From Norana najaformis (lineage: Eukaryota > Annelida > Clitellata > Crassiclitellata > Hormogastridae): DNA of 64,000 bases. Every line of letters begins with the position of its first letter. Position 1 is the first letter of the stretch. The DNA lies in the NCBI GenBank assembly GCA_964023275.1, contig OZ029919.1, forward strand, positions 2,635,001 to 2,699,000. The letters run 5' to 3'. Under the pieces are notes generated by a model. The model made no database searches. It had not been told where the DNA came from and worked only from the letters and a program-made list of their open reading frames with translations. The position numbers and the translations under genes were made by a program. This document shows, piece after piece, positions 42,431 through 54,269 of this stretch.

Positions 42431-42660
42431 AGGCCAGCTGAGATACCATGGCGACGATTGTGACGTCAATGTGTCAGGACAAGTGTGGCCCCTTACGTAC
42501 GGTTTAAACCAATGTAGCTAACCAGGCCAGCTGGGATACCATGGCGACGATTGTGACGTCAATGTGTGTCAGGACAAGTGAGGCCCCTTGACGTACGGTT
42601 TAAACCAATGTAGCTAACAAGGCCAGCTGGGATACCATGGCGACGATTGTGACGTCAGTT
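42410..42660. repeat. 93-96-bp tandem repeat, 3 units, each with a CRE palindrome
   Basis: Each unit begins at the SINE head remnant (GTAGCTAACCAGGCCAGCTG) and contains TGACGTCA (42461-42468, 42554-42561, 42650-42657), CCATGGCGACG and, between units, GTTTAAAC. TGACGTCA is the full CREB/ATF consensus. Confidence 0.9.
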
Positions 42661-43194
42661 TATGTCAGGCCAACTAAATCACGACAACGCCATTGCTGAT
42701 GAACCTGGAATTGTGAGAAGAGTCGTGTTTACGGACGCCAAGGCAGAGGTGTGATAAACGGCTCCGGGGGATACACACTGCAGTCGTAACTCTGCCACTG
42801 CCTTGTTTGGGGGTAGTGCCAGTCCCAAGCCTGGATAAAGGAGGAGGGCGACGGCAACGGCCTTTGATGCCATAAGGTGTCGTTAAACTGAGGAACGACT
42901 ATTACACGGCAGTCGTTGTTGGACTGTCCGAACACCGTCGGGGCAAAGGCACACGAAGCGTATTTTGAATTACAGATTTTGCGACATATTAACCCGAAGT
43001 AGATCGTTGACGATGTTCAGACGGGCGAGCGATAGGCTCCGACTGAGTTCCTGCAGGGTCGGAACAGCTGGATGGCCGGTGAGGCGACCGGGTCATTAAA
43101 TGCGGCGTCGGTGACACCCGGTTGGATCGATTGCGGAGAATTTATTTCGTTCTTCCGAGATTCAGTGCTGTACATCATCTGCTGCGAAAAGAAT

Positions 43195-43212
43195 CGTAAG
43201 TAAGTAAGTAAA

Positions 43213-43244
<32 letters not shown>

Positions 43245-43395
43245 CAAGTAAGCAAGTAAGTAAGTAAGTAAGTAAGTAAGCATATTCTTTATTACCCAAT
43301 TGCTAATCGCACATCGGTTTACAAGTATTTAAGAACGCAAGAAAACTTAATATGCATGCAACATCCTAACATTAAAACATTTACGCGTTAAACCG
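43195..43395 (-). mobile_element. Retroelement 3' end of family C with long (CTTA)n tail
   Basis: Inverted relative of 41030-41155. The tail, as (taag)n on +, runs from 43196 to 43280. Confidence 0.8.
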
Positions 43396-43545
43396 TGATC
43401 GTAATCCCGAGATTTCTACAGCGCCCAATGAAAGCCGCACCGCGGGGACCAGCTTATTCACAGGCGCTCAGTCAAAACAAAATCGATAGGCAAAAGGGTT
43501 CGGTTCCAGGTCAAGATCCAAAAGTCAGACGGAGAGACTGAAGAG
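43395..43545 (-). mobile_element. LINE family A, 3' end, directly beside family C
   Basis: Tail gatcgtaatcccgag at 43397, then the 3' UTR and ORF-end region. Confidence 0.75.
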
Positions 43546-43669
43546 GAGTGCGAGGAAGTTTCAATGCAATTTTCATCGAAGTCACTATAGCCCATGACCA
43601 GCCAAATTAAGCGCCTATCCCTTTAGCGGACAGAGGGCATGTCCTCCCCTCCAGGATTGCTTGCGTAGG

Positions 43670-43800
43670 GGCAAGAGGGGTGCCGGGGGAAAACCGCCTG
43701 AAATGGGGAACCCATTTCCAGAGGGGTTCCACATTCTCGCAGTCCACCATGCATGGATCTGGTCTGAGGGGCGCCGGGGGAAAACCGCCTCCCCACGACT
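43670..43800. repeat. Direct repeat of a 19-base GC-rich motif
   Basis: gccgggggaaaaccgcct occurs at 43682 and again at 43772, 90 bases apart. No gene is evident around it. Confidence 0.6.
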
Positions 43801-44289
43801 CTAGCTAAATCCGCTACTGCCCACACTCTTGATTATGTCCTCCTGATATTCCAGGTTTTTCAGTTTCTTTGTAGGAACACTTAGGCCGTTAAATGAGGAC
43901 GCCAACGATAAAATTCGCGTGGCGTTAATGCTTCGAATACGACGAAAAGAACATCGTAAACACATTCTAATGACAAACAGGTCATAAAAGATTTCCATAA
44001 AGTTGTCATCAAAAGCCGTGATGTATTGTTAAACAGTTTTCTACGGCCCTAAATCCCTACTAAACGATTGAGCGGGGAAAAGATGTGTTCCCCGATGTAC
44101 GGCCGCCTGAAAATGACACACATCAAAGCATTCTCAAAGCGCGTGTGTTGTTTGTTGACATGTTGAAAAGTCCGATAACGCTGAAACGGTGCTGAGACTT
44201 TATCCTGCAGACCACTTGTGGTTTCGGAATGAACTCTGGAGGGTTCCTTGAAACTCGATACGAAAACGGCATAATGGCCTTACCATCTT

Positions 44290-44625
44290 TAGGAAGATTT
44301 TGTATGTATGTATCACTAAATTTGTAAAGCGCCTTTTAAGTAACTCACAAAGGCGCTGCAGCACGGCTACCTAACGGTCTCTAAATAGGAACGTCTTGAG
44401 ACGGGCAGAAAATGTTTCTTGAACTGTTGAACAGGCAAGGGATCGGATGTCTGGGGGATGAGTGTTCCAGAGAGACGGCCCCACGGTGGAGAAGGCGCGG
44501 CCCGCCCGAACAGACGTACGAGAACGTTCCACATCGAATAGGCGGACACAACTCTCCTGATGTTCCATTTATCTGGATACAGAGCCGACAGCTAGTACTC
44601 TGAAAGTTAAAGAAGAAAATCAATG
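44290..44625 (-). mobile_element. LINE ORF C-terminus
   Basis: Minus-strand frame SYVCSGGPRLLHRGAVSLE and, in the neighbouring frame, AGRAFSTVGPSLWNTHPPDI and RLKTFLFRDR-stop. The 3' UTR ends GGCGCTTTACAAATTTAGTG with an ATAC tail. Confidence 0.75.
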
Positions 44626-44784
44626 CAAAAGGAGGCAGAACCTTATTTTATCGAGGTCTAAACTTAAGACACATCTCTTCCAACTTGCTTACCCACCGTA
44701 GCCTGGCTTCTGGTTTCTCTGACCCATCGGAATTCGATGCGGTTTATGATTTTTGACTGCAATTTTGACTTGATGCAATTTTGA

Positions 44785-45090
44785 CTGATCGTAATCGTAT
44801 TCGTAATTCCGACATTTCTACAGCGCCCAACGAAAGCCACGTCACGGGGACTAGCTCATTCACAGGCGCTCAGTCAAAACAAAATCGATAGGCAAGAAGG
44901 GTTCGGTTCCAGGTCAAGATCCAAAAGTCAAGCAGAGAGACAGTGTGGCAGCTACGGTGGGTGATGTTTGGGATTGGAGCGGAAAGAGAGATAAGAGGAA
45001 GAAGGGGAGTCAGGATAGGTTCTGCGAAACAGGAATGTTTTGAGTTTTGAGTGAAAGGCCGATGCAGAACTTGCAAGACTTGAGCTAGCC
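44785..45090 (-). mobile_element. LINE family A, 3' end
   Basis: The ORF end is intact: SLLDFWILTWNRTLLAYRFC then FD and stop at about 44870. The tail gatcgtaatcgtattcg is at 44787. Confidence 0.82.
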
Positions 45091-45484
45091 TTGGGCATTA
45101 TGATAACGGCGCTATAGAAGTCGTTAGATTAGATTCGCGTTGTAGGCCCGAAAGCTAACAAAACTTCAACGCGATCGATGCGTCGAAAAGCTGGAGGTAA
45201 GGTGAGTAAGAAATCAAGCAAATTCAACAGCAGAGGAGAGAGACTCAGGGTACGTCGTCATGAAGGCAATTCACGGTGGGCAGAAGGCGTGTGGACTCAA
45301 CTGACTGGGCAAACAAACTGGCCTCTCGATGATTCACGGCATCTTATCTATTAATTCAAGATTATGAGCACACAAAAGCGTTGGCTGGCTGCCTAAGCCT
45401 ACATCATAATCGCCGTTTTATTGCGTAATATTAACGTATAATGTATGTGTTAATCACAATAGTGTCTGGCTGAAAGCAACGATT

Positions 45485-45800
45485 TTTGTATGTATGTATG
45501 TATGTCCGTATGTATGCATTTATGTATTTATTATGAATGTGTGTATATATGTATATATGTAGGTATGTATGTCTGTATGTATGCACGGTTGTATGTATGC
45601 ATGTACGTGTGTATTTACATATGTAAATATGTATTTACATATATAAATGTGTATTTGTGTGTGTATGTATGCATGTGCGTATGTATGCATGTACGTATCT
45701 GTATATGCTTGTATGTTTGTATTTATGTATGTAGGCCCATATTTGTCTGTCTGTATGTATGTATGTATGTATGTTTGTTTGTACATGTGTACGTGCATAG
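45485..45800. repeat. TATG/TGTA-rich simple sequence
   Basis: Degenerate (tatg)n; the MYVCMYV-type ORFs are artefacts. 45930-45990 is a further ATAT-rich stretch with two arms of tatatata. Confidence 0.9.
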
Positions 45801-46171
45801 AAATCCATTTCGAGATTTCGGTTTCACTTGCGCTCCCTAGCCAACTCAGCTATAAACGAGTACACTGACCGTACACTGTCGGTGGGATGATCAGGCGGCG
45901 AGGGAGAGGGGACGATAATATGCAAGCTATATATAGCTATGATATATATATACCGCACGTAATATATATATATGTATATATATATGCGGATATATTACAC
46001 GACGTGCATTAATGTCCGTCAAGTATGCAGTAAAGTAAAAAGAACCGCTGTAAAACTATTCTGTTCCAGCTGAGCTTACATATACCGTTCATAAATATAC
46101 ATTGGTATTGATTACTCTGTACTAGGCCTAGATATGTTGCATAAAATGGATTATGTATTAATGGCGTGTAC

Positions 46172-46252
<81 letters not shown>
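46172..46252. repeat. (GA)n microsatellite
   Basis: Uninterrupted GA of about 80 bases. Confidence 0.97.
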
Positions 46253-46255
<3 letters not shown>

Positions 46256-46391
46256 AAGAGACAGAGAGACAGAGCGAGCATAGATTGTTGTGTTGATTGT
46301 TATTCAAGTGGTATAAACAGCAGGTGAGCGAGATGGGGAGTAAACGAACGAATAAATAAACCCAGAAGAGACCACGATTCAATACATTTAT

Positions 46392-46746
46392 ATGGCGCCT
46401 GTCCCACCAGAACTACGACAATTATCTGACCTATCACACGAACTCACCAACACTTCACCTCTTGCAAGCTCTGCGCAGGTCTTCCGCTCAAAACTGAAAA
46501 CACTTCTCTTCCACGAATTCTCTCCTGATTCCTCTTCTTCTCCTTATCTCGCTTTCCCGTTCAATTACAAACACATCCACCATAGCAATCCGACTCTCTC
46601 CCTGCCTGACTCTTGGATTTTGACCTGGAACCGAACCCTTCAGGACTGACAATCGATTTGTTTTCACTGAGCGCCTGTGAATAAGCTGGTTCCAGCGACT
46701 TAGCTTTCGTTGGGCGCTGTAGAAATCTCGAGATTACGATTACAAT
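46392..46746 (+). mobile_element. LINE family A, longest ORF 3' end in the window
   Basis: In-frame PLASSAQVFRSKLKTLLFHE and then LPDSWILTWNRT, so the family's polyprotein C-terminus joins the RSKLKTLLF motif typical of CR1/L2-like LINEs to the family-A end. The 3' UTR runs GCGCCTGTGAATAAGCTGGT to GGGCGCTGTAGAAATCTCGA and a GATTAC tail. Confidence 0.85.
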
Positions 46747-46884
46747 ACCTACTCAGAAGCACTCGTGTTAACCCAACTTCGGCGAAAGAGAACAATTGGC
46801 TGTATCATCCCACCCTGATCCTTCGAAACCCTGCCTTCCCATTTCTCTCAGCTTAAACGCAACCCACCCTAACAGCTCCTCTCC

Positions 46885-47041
46885 CCTCTTTCTCTGGTCT
46901 TCTGGCAACCGGACTTGGTTCTTGACATGGCATCTTTGGACAACCCCACTGATTTGGCGCAGCGCTTGTGAATAAGCCGGTGCCCTGCGATTAATTTTAA
47001 GTAGCGCTTTAGTAATTTCGAGTTTACGATTACGATTACGC
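46885..47041 (+). mobile_element. LINE family A, diverged 3' end
   Basis: GCGCTTGTGAATAAGCCGGT, then TTTCGAGTTTACGATTACG. Diverged from the consensus inland. Confidence 0.6.
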
Positions 47042-47169
47042 TACAACCAGGAGAAGACGCATACCTAGTGGACATGTCAGTGCGTCCTCCTCTTTGTCCG
47101 TCCTTCTTTCTGTCCGCCCTTGTGACCGTCTGTTCCTTCGTCACAGTGTGGGTCTTGAATTTCAGAAAG

Positions 47170-47450
47170 AAGAACGGACAGGCAGACGAACAGAGGGAGA
47201 GAAAGACAGAGAGAAAGGATAGAGAGAAAGATAGTGAGAAAGGAGAGCGAGAGAGACAGAGAGAGACAGAGAGCCAGAGAGACAGAGAGAGAGACAGAGA
47301 GACAGAGAGGCTGCGATACAGAGAGAGAAAGAGAAAGACAGAGAAAGAGAGACAGACAGAAAGACAGAGAGAGACAGAAACAGACAGACAGAGAGTGAGA
47401 GAGAGACAGAGAGAGACACACAGAGAGAGACAGAGAGAGAGACGGTCGGA
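47170..47450. repeat. GACA/GAGA-rich simple sequence
   Basis: Purine-rich (gaca/gaga)n. The long RERQRETE and SLSLSVCL ORFs on the two strands come from it. Confidence 0.95.
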
Positions 47451-47697
47451 GGCAGGAGCGTCGGCCGGGCGTCGTATCGATCGGCGACTGTGTAGTCCAC
47501 CAATCGATGCAGTACCGACGGCGCTGGGTCCATCCTCGGTCCTCCGTCCGTCGGTCGGTCGGTCGGTCGGTCGGTCGGTCGGCTGGACGGGACAGCGACT
47601 TATGTCGACGCCGTGCAGCCCGGCGCTTGCACGGCAGGCCGACCGGCCGGGCTGGCCACCGGGGAATCTTGGGCATGCACTGGCTGGCCAAACGCAG

Positions 47698-47728
<31 letters not shown>

Positions 47729-48060
47729 AGCCTAGAAGGAAGGCCGACAACAGCTTGTCAGAAGGAAGATCCTGCGCTACATAAGCCGAGCAGTTGAAGA
47801 GCAAGGAGGAGGATGACGACGACGACGATGAGGCGGAGGCGGATGAGGAGGTAGATGACGACGACGTCGTCGTGCATGAACTTAGACGAATCCCCGGACG
47901 GCCTAATTCCGCGCATGCGCTTAAACGGTCGATACGTAAATCATGAACCGAGAGGAGAAGGAAGCAGGAAGAAGAAGCGGGCGACGAAAATGCCATCTGT
48001 CGACCAGGCGACGAGCGAATCGCATCAGCGCTAAATGACAACAGTTCTTCTTCTAGGATC
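47450..48060. promoter_or_regulatory. CpG-rich block with an NRF1 palindrome; promoter candidate
   Basis: CpG is far denser than nearby, with (GGTC)n at 47545-47580 and a GAC/GAT-rich acidic-coding-like stretch at 47800-47880. A perfect NRF1 consensus GCGCATGCGC lies at 47911-47920. No gene can be attached to it: the + acidic frame begins after a TAA, and the minus poly-Ser frame is its mirror. Confidence 0.35.
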
Positions 48061-48594
48061 AAACTCTATTGAATCGATTACGATTGAATAACTATCTACA
48101 GCGAATTCTGAGATAAAGCATCGATCCAACAGTGTCGCTCTCTATACAAGACCAAAGCTGTCGCCAACCGATTTTTGGTGCCATTGTCTGCAATCTGTGC
48201 CAAAGTCTTGGAGTGGTGCCATTGTCTGACGCGGTGACGCTGTCGCTGGACTAAAGTAATGTTTCCAAACGGTGCCATAGTTTCAGAATGGTGCCATTGT
48301 GTTAAAAGGGCTGCATTGTCTTCGAGTGGTGCCAGAGTCTTAGAGTGGTGTCAAAGTCTCAGATTGCATGCTGCGGTCGTCTGAAAGTGTTGCCATCGTC
48401 TGCTATTAGTCACATCTTGAAATTCGACGCTTTAAAGGTCGTCGTAGTCCAGAATTGTCGCTAGAGGTCAGTCTTAATCGTTCCTAACTGCATAAATTAA
48501 TTAATTAACATTAGACTGTTCGCGTGACTCGTCGACAAGCTGTTGACATCTGCTGATGGCGTTACCGTCGTTACCACAAAGCAAGGCAAAGTTA

Positions 48595-49050
48595 GACAAG
48601 GCAAGGTCAGGCTAGGTAAGGTAAGAGAAGATAAGATAGGATAAGGTAAGGAAATGATAGGCAAGGTAAGAGAAGGTAAGATAGGATAAGGTAAGGAAAT
48701 GATAAGGTAAGATAGGATAAGGCAAGGTAATGAAAGGCAAGGTAAGAGAAGGTAAGATAGGATAAGGTAAGGAAATGATAGGCAGGGTAAGAGAAGGTAA
48801 GGTAAGATAGGATAAGGCAAGGTAATGAAATGCAAGGTAAGAGAAGGTAAGATAAAACAGGATAAGGCAAGGTAATGAAAGGCAAAGTAAGAGAAGGTAA
48901 GATAAGATAGGATAAGGCAAGGTAATGAAAGGCAAAGTAAGAGAAGGTAAGATAAGACAGGATAAGGCAAGGTAATAAACGGCAGGGTATGAGAAGGTAA
49001 GTCATTGTAAGCAATGCAGGGTAAGGCAAGGCGAGGTGAGTTAAATTAAA
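48595..49050. repeat. Irregular tandem array of ggtaag/gataag units
   Basis: Higher-order units of about 60 bases built from gataggataaggcaaggtaa and relatives. The PYLILSYLLLPCLS ORFs are artefacts. Confidence 0.92.
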
Positions 49051-49069
49051 ACAAAGGTAAACCTAAGAC

Positions 49070-49218
49070 CTGCCTGCCTCACTCTTGGACTTTGACCAGG
49101 AACCGAACCCTTCCTGTCTATCGATTTTGTTCTGACTGAGCGCCAGTGAATGTGCTGGTTCCTGCGACTTGGCTTTCGTTGGGAGCTGTAGAAATCTTGA
49201 GTTTACGATTACGGTTAC
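49070..49218 (+). mobile_element. LINE family A, 3' end, inside the ggtaag array
   Basis: The ORF-end region is recognisable (GACTTTGACCAGGAACCGAA), the 3' UTR GGGAGCTGTAGAAATCTTGA and the tail TTTACGATTACGGTTACG. The array resumes on the far side, so the LINE landed in it. Confidence 0.78.
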
Positions 49219-49494
49219 GATTGGCAAGGTAAACTAAGGCAAAGAAGGACAAGGCAAGGTAAGGTAAAGTAAGGTAAGATGGTAAGGTAAAGCAAGGTAA
49301 GAACATAAGCTGGTGCCCTGCGTTTCGCTTCTATGCAAAGCTTTCAAGTTTAGGGCCGCCATCTTCTTTCTTCGTTATCTTCTTCATCTTCATCTATATC
49401 TGTATCATGATCGTACAGTGTATTTTGTAGCGCCGTTAGGAGACTGCAACGTCATTATCCAGAATCAAAACAAACAGTTTCCTTTAGCATTTTA

Positions 49495-50165
49495 GAATAA
49501 CAATAACACGAACAACGACAACATTCAAACTGCAGTAACAATACATCAACAACATTCTAACAGCAATAATAACAAAACAACAACATTCTAACAGCAAAAA
49601 TAACACAACAGTAACATTCTAACGGCAAAAATAACATAAGGACAACATTCTAACAGCAAAAATAACACAACAACAACTTTCTAACAACAAAAATAACACA
49701 ACAACAACTTTCTAACAACAAAAATAACACAACAACAACATTCTAAAAGCAAAAGTAACACCACAACAACATTCTAACAGCAAAAATAACACAACGACAA
49801 CATTCTAACAGCTAAAATAACACAACAACAATATTCTAACAGCAAAAATAACACAACAACAATATTCTAACAGCAAAAATAACACAACAACAACATTCTA
49901 ACAGCAAAAATAACACAACAACAACATTCTAACAGCAAAAATAACACAACGACAACATTCTAACAGAAAAAATAACACAACAACAACATTCTAACAGCAA
50001 AAATAACACAACAACAATATTCTAACAGCAAAAGTAACACAACAACAACGTTCTAACAGCAAAAGTACAACAACAACAACATTCTAACAGAAAAAATAAC
50101 ATAAGGACAACATTCTAACAGAAATAATAACACAACAACAACATTCTATCAGAAACAATAACACA
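49495..50165. repeat. About 31-bp tandem array (ataacacaacaacaacattc...)
   Basis: Around 21 units of aacaacattctaacagcaaa aataacacaac, with occasional gac for aac. No open frame. Confidence 0.93.
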
Positions 50166-50514
50166 ATGGCCGAGTAATGGCCGAAGGAACAAAGCACACG
50201 TGTCGGCCTACACGTCGTTATTTAGTACGCTCAGTGTCGCTATATAAATGAGCACATTATGATGATCAAATCTAATCATGAATACAATCTAATCTTTAAC
50301 ATAATCTAATCCAACCCAACCCAATCCAACTCAGTCTAGTTATAGTCTGTTGTAAACTTGAAACTGATTTTTAATCACCTCAATTAAATCTAATCTTTAA
50401 TCTAAGCTTCATCGTAGATCTTTAATCTAATCGTAATCTAATCTAATGACGATAGGATTAGTGGTTATTTGAGGAGAATGCACTTTGTGTGTTGCGTTTG
50501 AGCGATGACATTGC

Positions 50515-50595
<81 letters not shown>

Positions 50596-50597
50596 GT
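50515..50597. repeat. (TCTG)n microsatellite
   Basis: About 20 perfect units. Confidence 0.97.
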
Positions 50598-51012
50598 TAC
50601 CTTAGATGTCGATGATGACATTTGCTGACCACTCGGGTATCGTGAGGTTGACGTTATCATATTTAGTCTACGGTTATAGAGGGCGATTTTTCCACTCAAA
50701 AGAACCGGAACAAGATCTCTAGCTCTCGTTACGGTTCTTTCACGTCTCGTCATCGCTGCCCCGACAAATGAAGGACAATCCGTCTAATGGCTTCCAAAAA
50801 GCGACTCAAGGGCGCGCGTTTCTAAAAGCGAGGATCTGAGCGATAATACAGGTATAGTGCACGCCGGAAGCGGAATTGCAAACGGCGAAAGGACGCTACC
50901 GAGATGGATTGACAGCAGACTTTTGTTCGAACTAATAGGGTTTTCGAAGGAATTTCATCAATCCGCGAGTGCGCTTTTGACAGTGCGTATCACGTGACCA
51001 AAGACGAAATAT

Positions 51013-51270
51013 TTGAGTCCGTATAGAGTCCCACGATTTCTTCAATTGTATTACCGGTTGCTGAGTTGTGATTGTATTTGCTGTAATATAAGGACGTCGT
51101 TAATAAGAAATTTCATTAGTGTTACTCGTGTGCTGTGCTTGGGTGCTATTTTCGTGGGATTCATTGTGGTTTTGATGACAGAATATAGAATTTGTGACGT
51201 CTATCGTTTCTTAAGTCATGTGAAGATTTATCCTGTTTTTAATTCCACCGAAGGACGACGAGAAAGCTGA
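51013..51270 (+). CDS. Hypothetical 85-aa ORF with a signal-anchor-like segment
   Basis: I do not recognise this protein. It has an uninterrupted frame in repeat-free DNA, a hydrophobic stretch at about residues 40-55 (VLCLGAIFVGFIVVLM) preceded by basic residues and followed by an NST sequon near the end, like the anchor of a type II membrane protein. An E-box, TCACGTGAC, lies 15-23 bases upstream of the ATG. It could be a first exon of a Golgi enzyme, but no convincing donor follows. Chance ORF remains possible. Confidence 0.22.
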   Translation: MSPYRVPRFLQLYYRLLSCDCICCNIRTSLIRNFISVTRVLCLGAIFVGFIVVLMTEYRICDVYRFLSHVKIYPVFNSTEGRRES

Positions 51271-52099
51271 TCATAGCGGATTTTCCAGAAGACTGTGATT
51301 GTCTAGACAATATTAATAAATAATAATTAGAAACTTCTAATGCGCCGGTGTCTAATGCACAAGACATCAACAGATGGCGCACCAAAGTCAAGCCGCAGGC
51401 AGGTCAATACGGACATCATTCTTTACCTACACTTTGACTACAAACTGCTCACATACTACGAACGCCAATTCAGTTTATGCTACTTATATTGAATAGCTGA
51501 CTACCTACCTACTCAGGGCCTACTTGCTTTGCCTACTTACTTATAGTTTTGAAAAAAGAAATAAGCCTACTATCCGAAACAGTACCATGTCTTAACGATC
51601 AGACTATCTAGCATAGTTGGTGGCAAAGGGTGACCTTGCAGAAGGTGAGGCTCTCCCTCAGGCCATCCTCCCATTTGATCTAGGGGAACTCCATACGTTC
51701 GGTCGGTCGTGCATTCATTCTTTCATTCGTCCATCCTTCCATCAGTTTATTCATTCAATCACTCTTTCTCTCAGTCAGTCACTCAGTCACTCACTCATTA
51801 ACGCACAAATGTGCACCAGCCGACCTATGTACCTCAGCAATTCTGGGATGTTATTAAAGGCGCTTCATAAACACCCACACACACACACACACACACTTAA
51901 ATATTCTTAAGAAGCGTTGATCAGTTCCCTCAGTCTCAGCCGTTGATGTAATTACTTTTCCTTCAAAGACTGAAAAATAAATTCGTCCATAAAACTGTTG
52001 AACGCCGACCGCAGACATTAAGGAATAATGGCCGAAGCCGAGAAATTAAAGTCGGCACAAAGGGAGAGCGACCGAGGATACGTGACTCTTAAAACTGCC

Positions 52100-52275
52100 A
52101 ATTTACAGCTATCTCGGTAACTGATTCGTTTGAACGCTTGCCTGATAACGTGGAGATTACAGGTTCGAACCTCCCCTCAGGCGGTTACTGTCTAAAAAGG
52201 ACCTTGATCAAGTCCTTAACGCACAACTGCTCAGCGCAATCGATCAGTAGATAGTAGCGCTTAATAAATAGAAAA
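52100..52275 (+). mobile_element. tRNA-derived SINE family 2
   Basis: GTAACTGATTCGTTTGAACG, B-box CAGGTTCGAACCTCC, body TTGATCAAGTCCTTAACGCA and end AGTAGCGCTTAATAAATAG. Confidence 0.82.
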
Positions 52276-52600
52276 TATTTTAAAAGTAACGGCTGGAAAC
52301 AGTATGGCTGTGAGAGCTGGACCATAAAGAAAGATGAAGGGGCAAGAATCAACGCATTTGAAATGAAGTGTCTGCGGCAGATGCTTAGAGTACCGTGGAC
52401 GGCCAAGAAGAAAAACGAGTGGGTCCTAGAGGCGGCAGGAGTAGAGAGGAGTCTGCTCGGATTAATCGAAAAGAGGAAGCTTTCATACTTCGGACGTGTG
52501 CTTCGAAAGAGTGTAGACTGCCTAGAGAAAGACCTTGATCTCCTTCTTCTCGTCCTACAGCTATATGTTAACATTGACTGTCTCCATATATAACTTTTAA
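52276..52600 (+). mobile_element. LINE reverse-transcriptase ORF, 3' part
   Basis: Frame with AFEMKCLRQMLRVPWTAKKK and LIEKRKLSYFGRVLRK, a well-known C-terminal RT-domain signature of RTE/Jockey-like LINEs. The 5' part is missing and the ORF ends at 52593. Confidence 0.8.
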
Positions 52601-52659
52601 TACTTTTAAGCACCTTTGACCAGAATTTCTTTGGCTGGTCAGTCTGGAAACCGGTTTTA

Positions 52660-53410
52660 CTAGTGTAAGAACCGAGATTCGTCGAATCTGAGCCAATAGC
52701 GATTGAAACGCAACAGCTGAACGAGCGGTGGCTGAGGCACGAGACAGCTGCTGTGGATGAGAGGCATTCCCTTAATGTAGATTTCGATTCAAGCAACGTA
52801 AGAACTGAGATTTTTCGAATCTGAGGCAACAGCGGCTGAGCGGACAACAGCTGAACGAGCGGTGGCTGAGGCACGAGACAGCTGCTGTGGATGAGAGGGA
52901 TTCCCTTAATGTAGATTTCGATTCAAGCAACGTAAGAACTGAGATTTTTAGAATCTGAGGCAACAGCGGCTGAGCGGACAACAGCTGAACGAGCGGCGGC
53001 TGAAGCGCGAGACAGCTGCTGTGGATGAGAGGGATTCCCTTAATGTAGATTTCGATTCAAGCAACGTAAGAACTGAGATTTTTCGAATCTGAGGCAACAG
53101 CGGCTGAGCGGACAACAGCTGAACGAGCGGCGGCTGAGGCACGAGACAGCTGCTGTGGATGAGAGGCATTCCCTTAATGTAGATTTCGATTCAAGCAACG
53201 AAAGAACTGAGATTTTTAGAATCTGAGGCAACAGCGGCTGAGCGGACAATAGCTGAATGAGCAGCGGCTGAGGCACGAGACAGCTGCTGTGGATGAGAGG
53301 CATTCCCTTAATGTAGATTTCGATTCAAGCAACGTAAGAACTGAGATTTTTCGAATCTGAGGCAACAGCGGCTGAGCGGACAACAGCTGAACGAGCAGCG
53401 GCTGAGGCAT
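52660..53410. repeat. 134-bp tandem repeat, about 5.6 copies
   Basis: The landmark gcaacg(t/a)aagaactgag recurs at 52793, 52927, 53061, 53195 and 53329, exactly 134 bases apart. Each unit carries two CAGCTG palindromes about 35-40 bases apart. Four overlapping minus-strand ORFs are simply this repeat. Confidence 0.95.
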
Positions 53411-53899
53411 GAAAGGAGTATTTATCCCAGGATGAATCCATAAAAATCGACCGCACCTTGACCCAACCATCTACCTCGCCTTATCCCCTCAACCAGTCTT
53501 ATCTGTACACGCAATAAATGACTTCTGCTCCCATAAACTGATTGAATTAGTCGCCATGGCAACGACTAGGCTGCCGAGCAACGCTGAGCGCATAATGTTA
53601 CGGGAACAGGAGCGACGCTGAATGTATGTCAGGTCGAAAGGTTACGGTCAGTGTTATGATGTCTCTTTGTTCCGGCTCCAAGTCGATATGCTCAGCTCAG
53701 CTAAGCTTATAAGATAAACTCAGCTCAACTCAGCTCATTTCAGCTCAGCTCAGCTTAGTTAGGTTCAGGTCAGCTTAGTTCAGGTCAGCTCAACTAAGAA
53801 CAAGCCAGGTCAGCTTTGTTCCACTTGGCTCAACTTAGCTCAGCTCGCCGCTAGAGGTGCTCCTTGAATGCCTTATTCGCTCAACCGGCCACGCAGTAT

Positions 53900-54085
53900 G
53901 GTATCTATGCATGCATACATACACACACATACATACATACATACATACATACATACATACATGCATAAATACATACATACATACATACATACATACAACC
54001 ATAAATACATATACACACATACATAAATACATACATACATACATACATAAATACATACATACATACATACATACACATGCATATA
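53900..54085. repeat. (ATAC)n microsatellite
   Basis: Interrupted tacatacat; the ORFs across it are artefacts. Confidence 0.96.
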
Positions 54086-54269
54086 TGGACAGACATTTAG
54101 AGGGATAGAAAAAAAGATGATAGAAGGCTTTTTAAAGTACTCTGCACTTATAGGTCCTCATTATTTCTAATTACTCGGTCTGCGTGGGCCGTTCTTCAGA
54201 GCTGCTGTAGCTTTAACATTAAATGACGACATACAATACCTCTACTTCCACTCCTCTTTTTCTTCTCAG

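Noticed and set aside
47068-47784. 238-codon + ORF and 212-codon minus mirror
   Set aside because: Mostly translated (gaca/gaga)n and (cat)n; low complexity on both strands.
48595-50165. CRISPR-like regular array
   Set aside because: Units are contiguous tandem repeats without unique spacers, in animal DNA.
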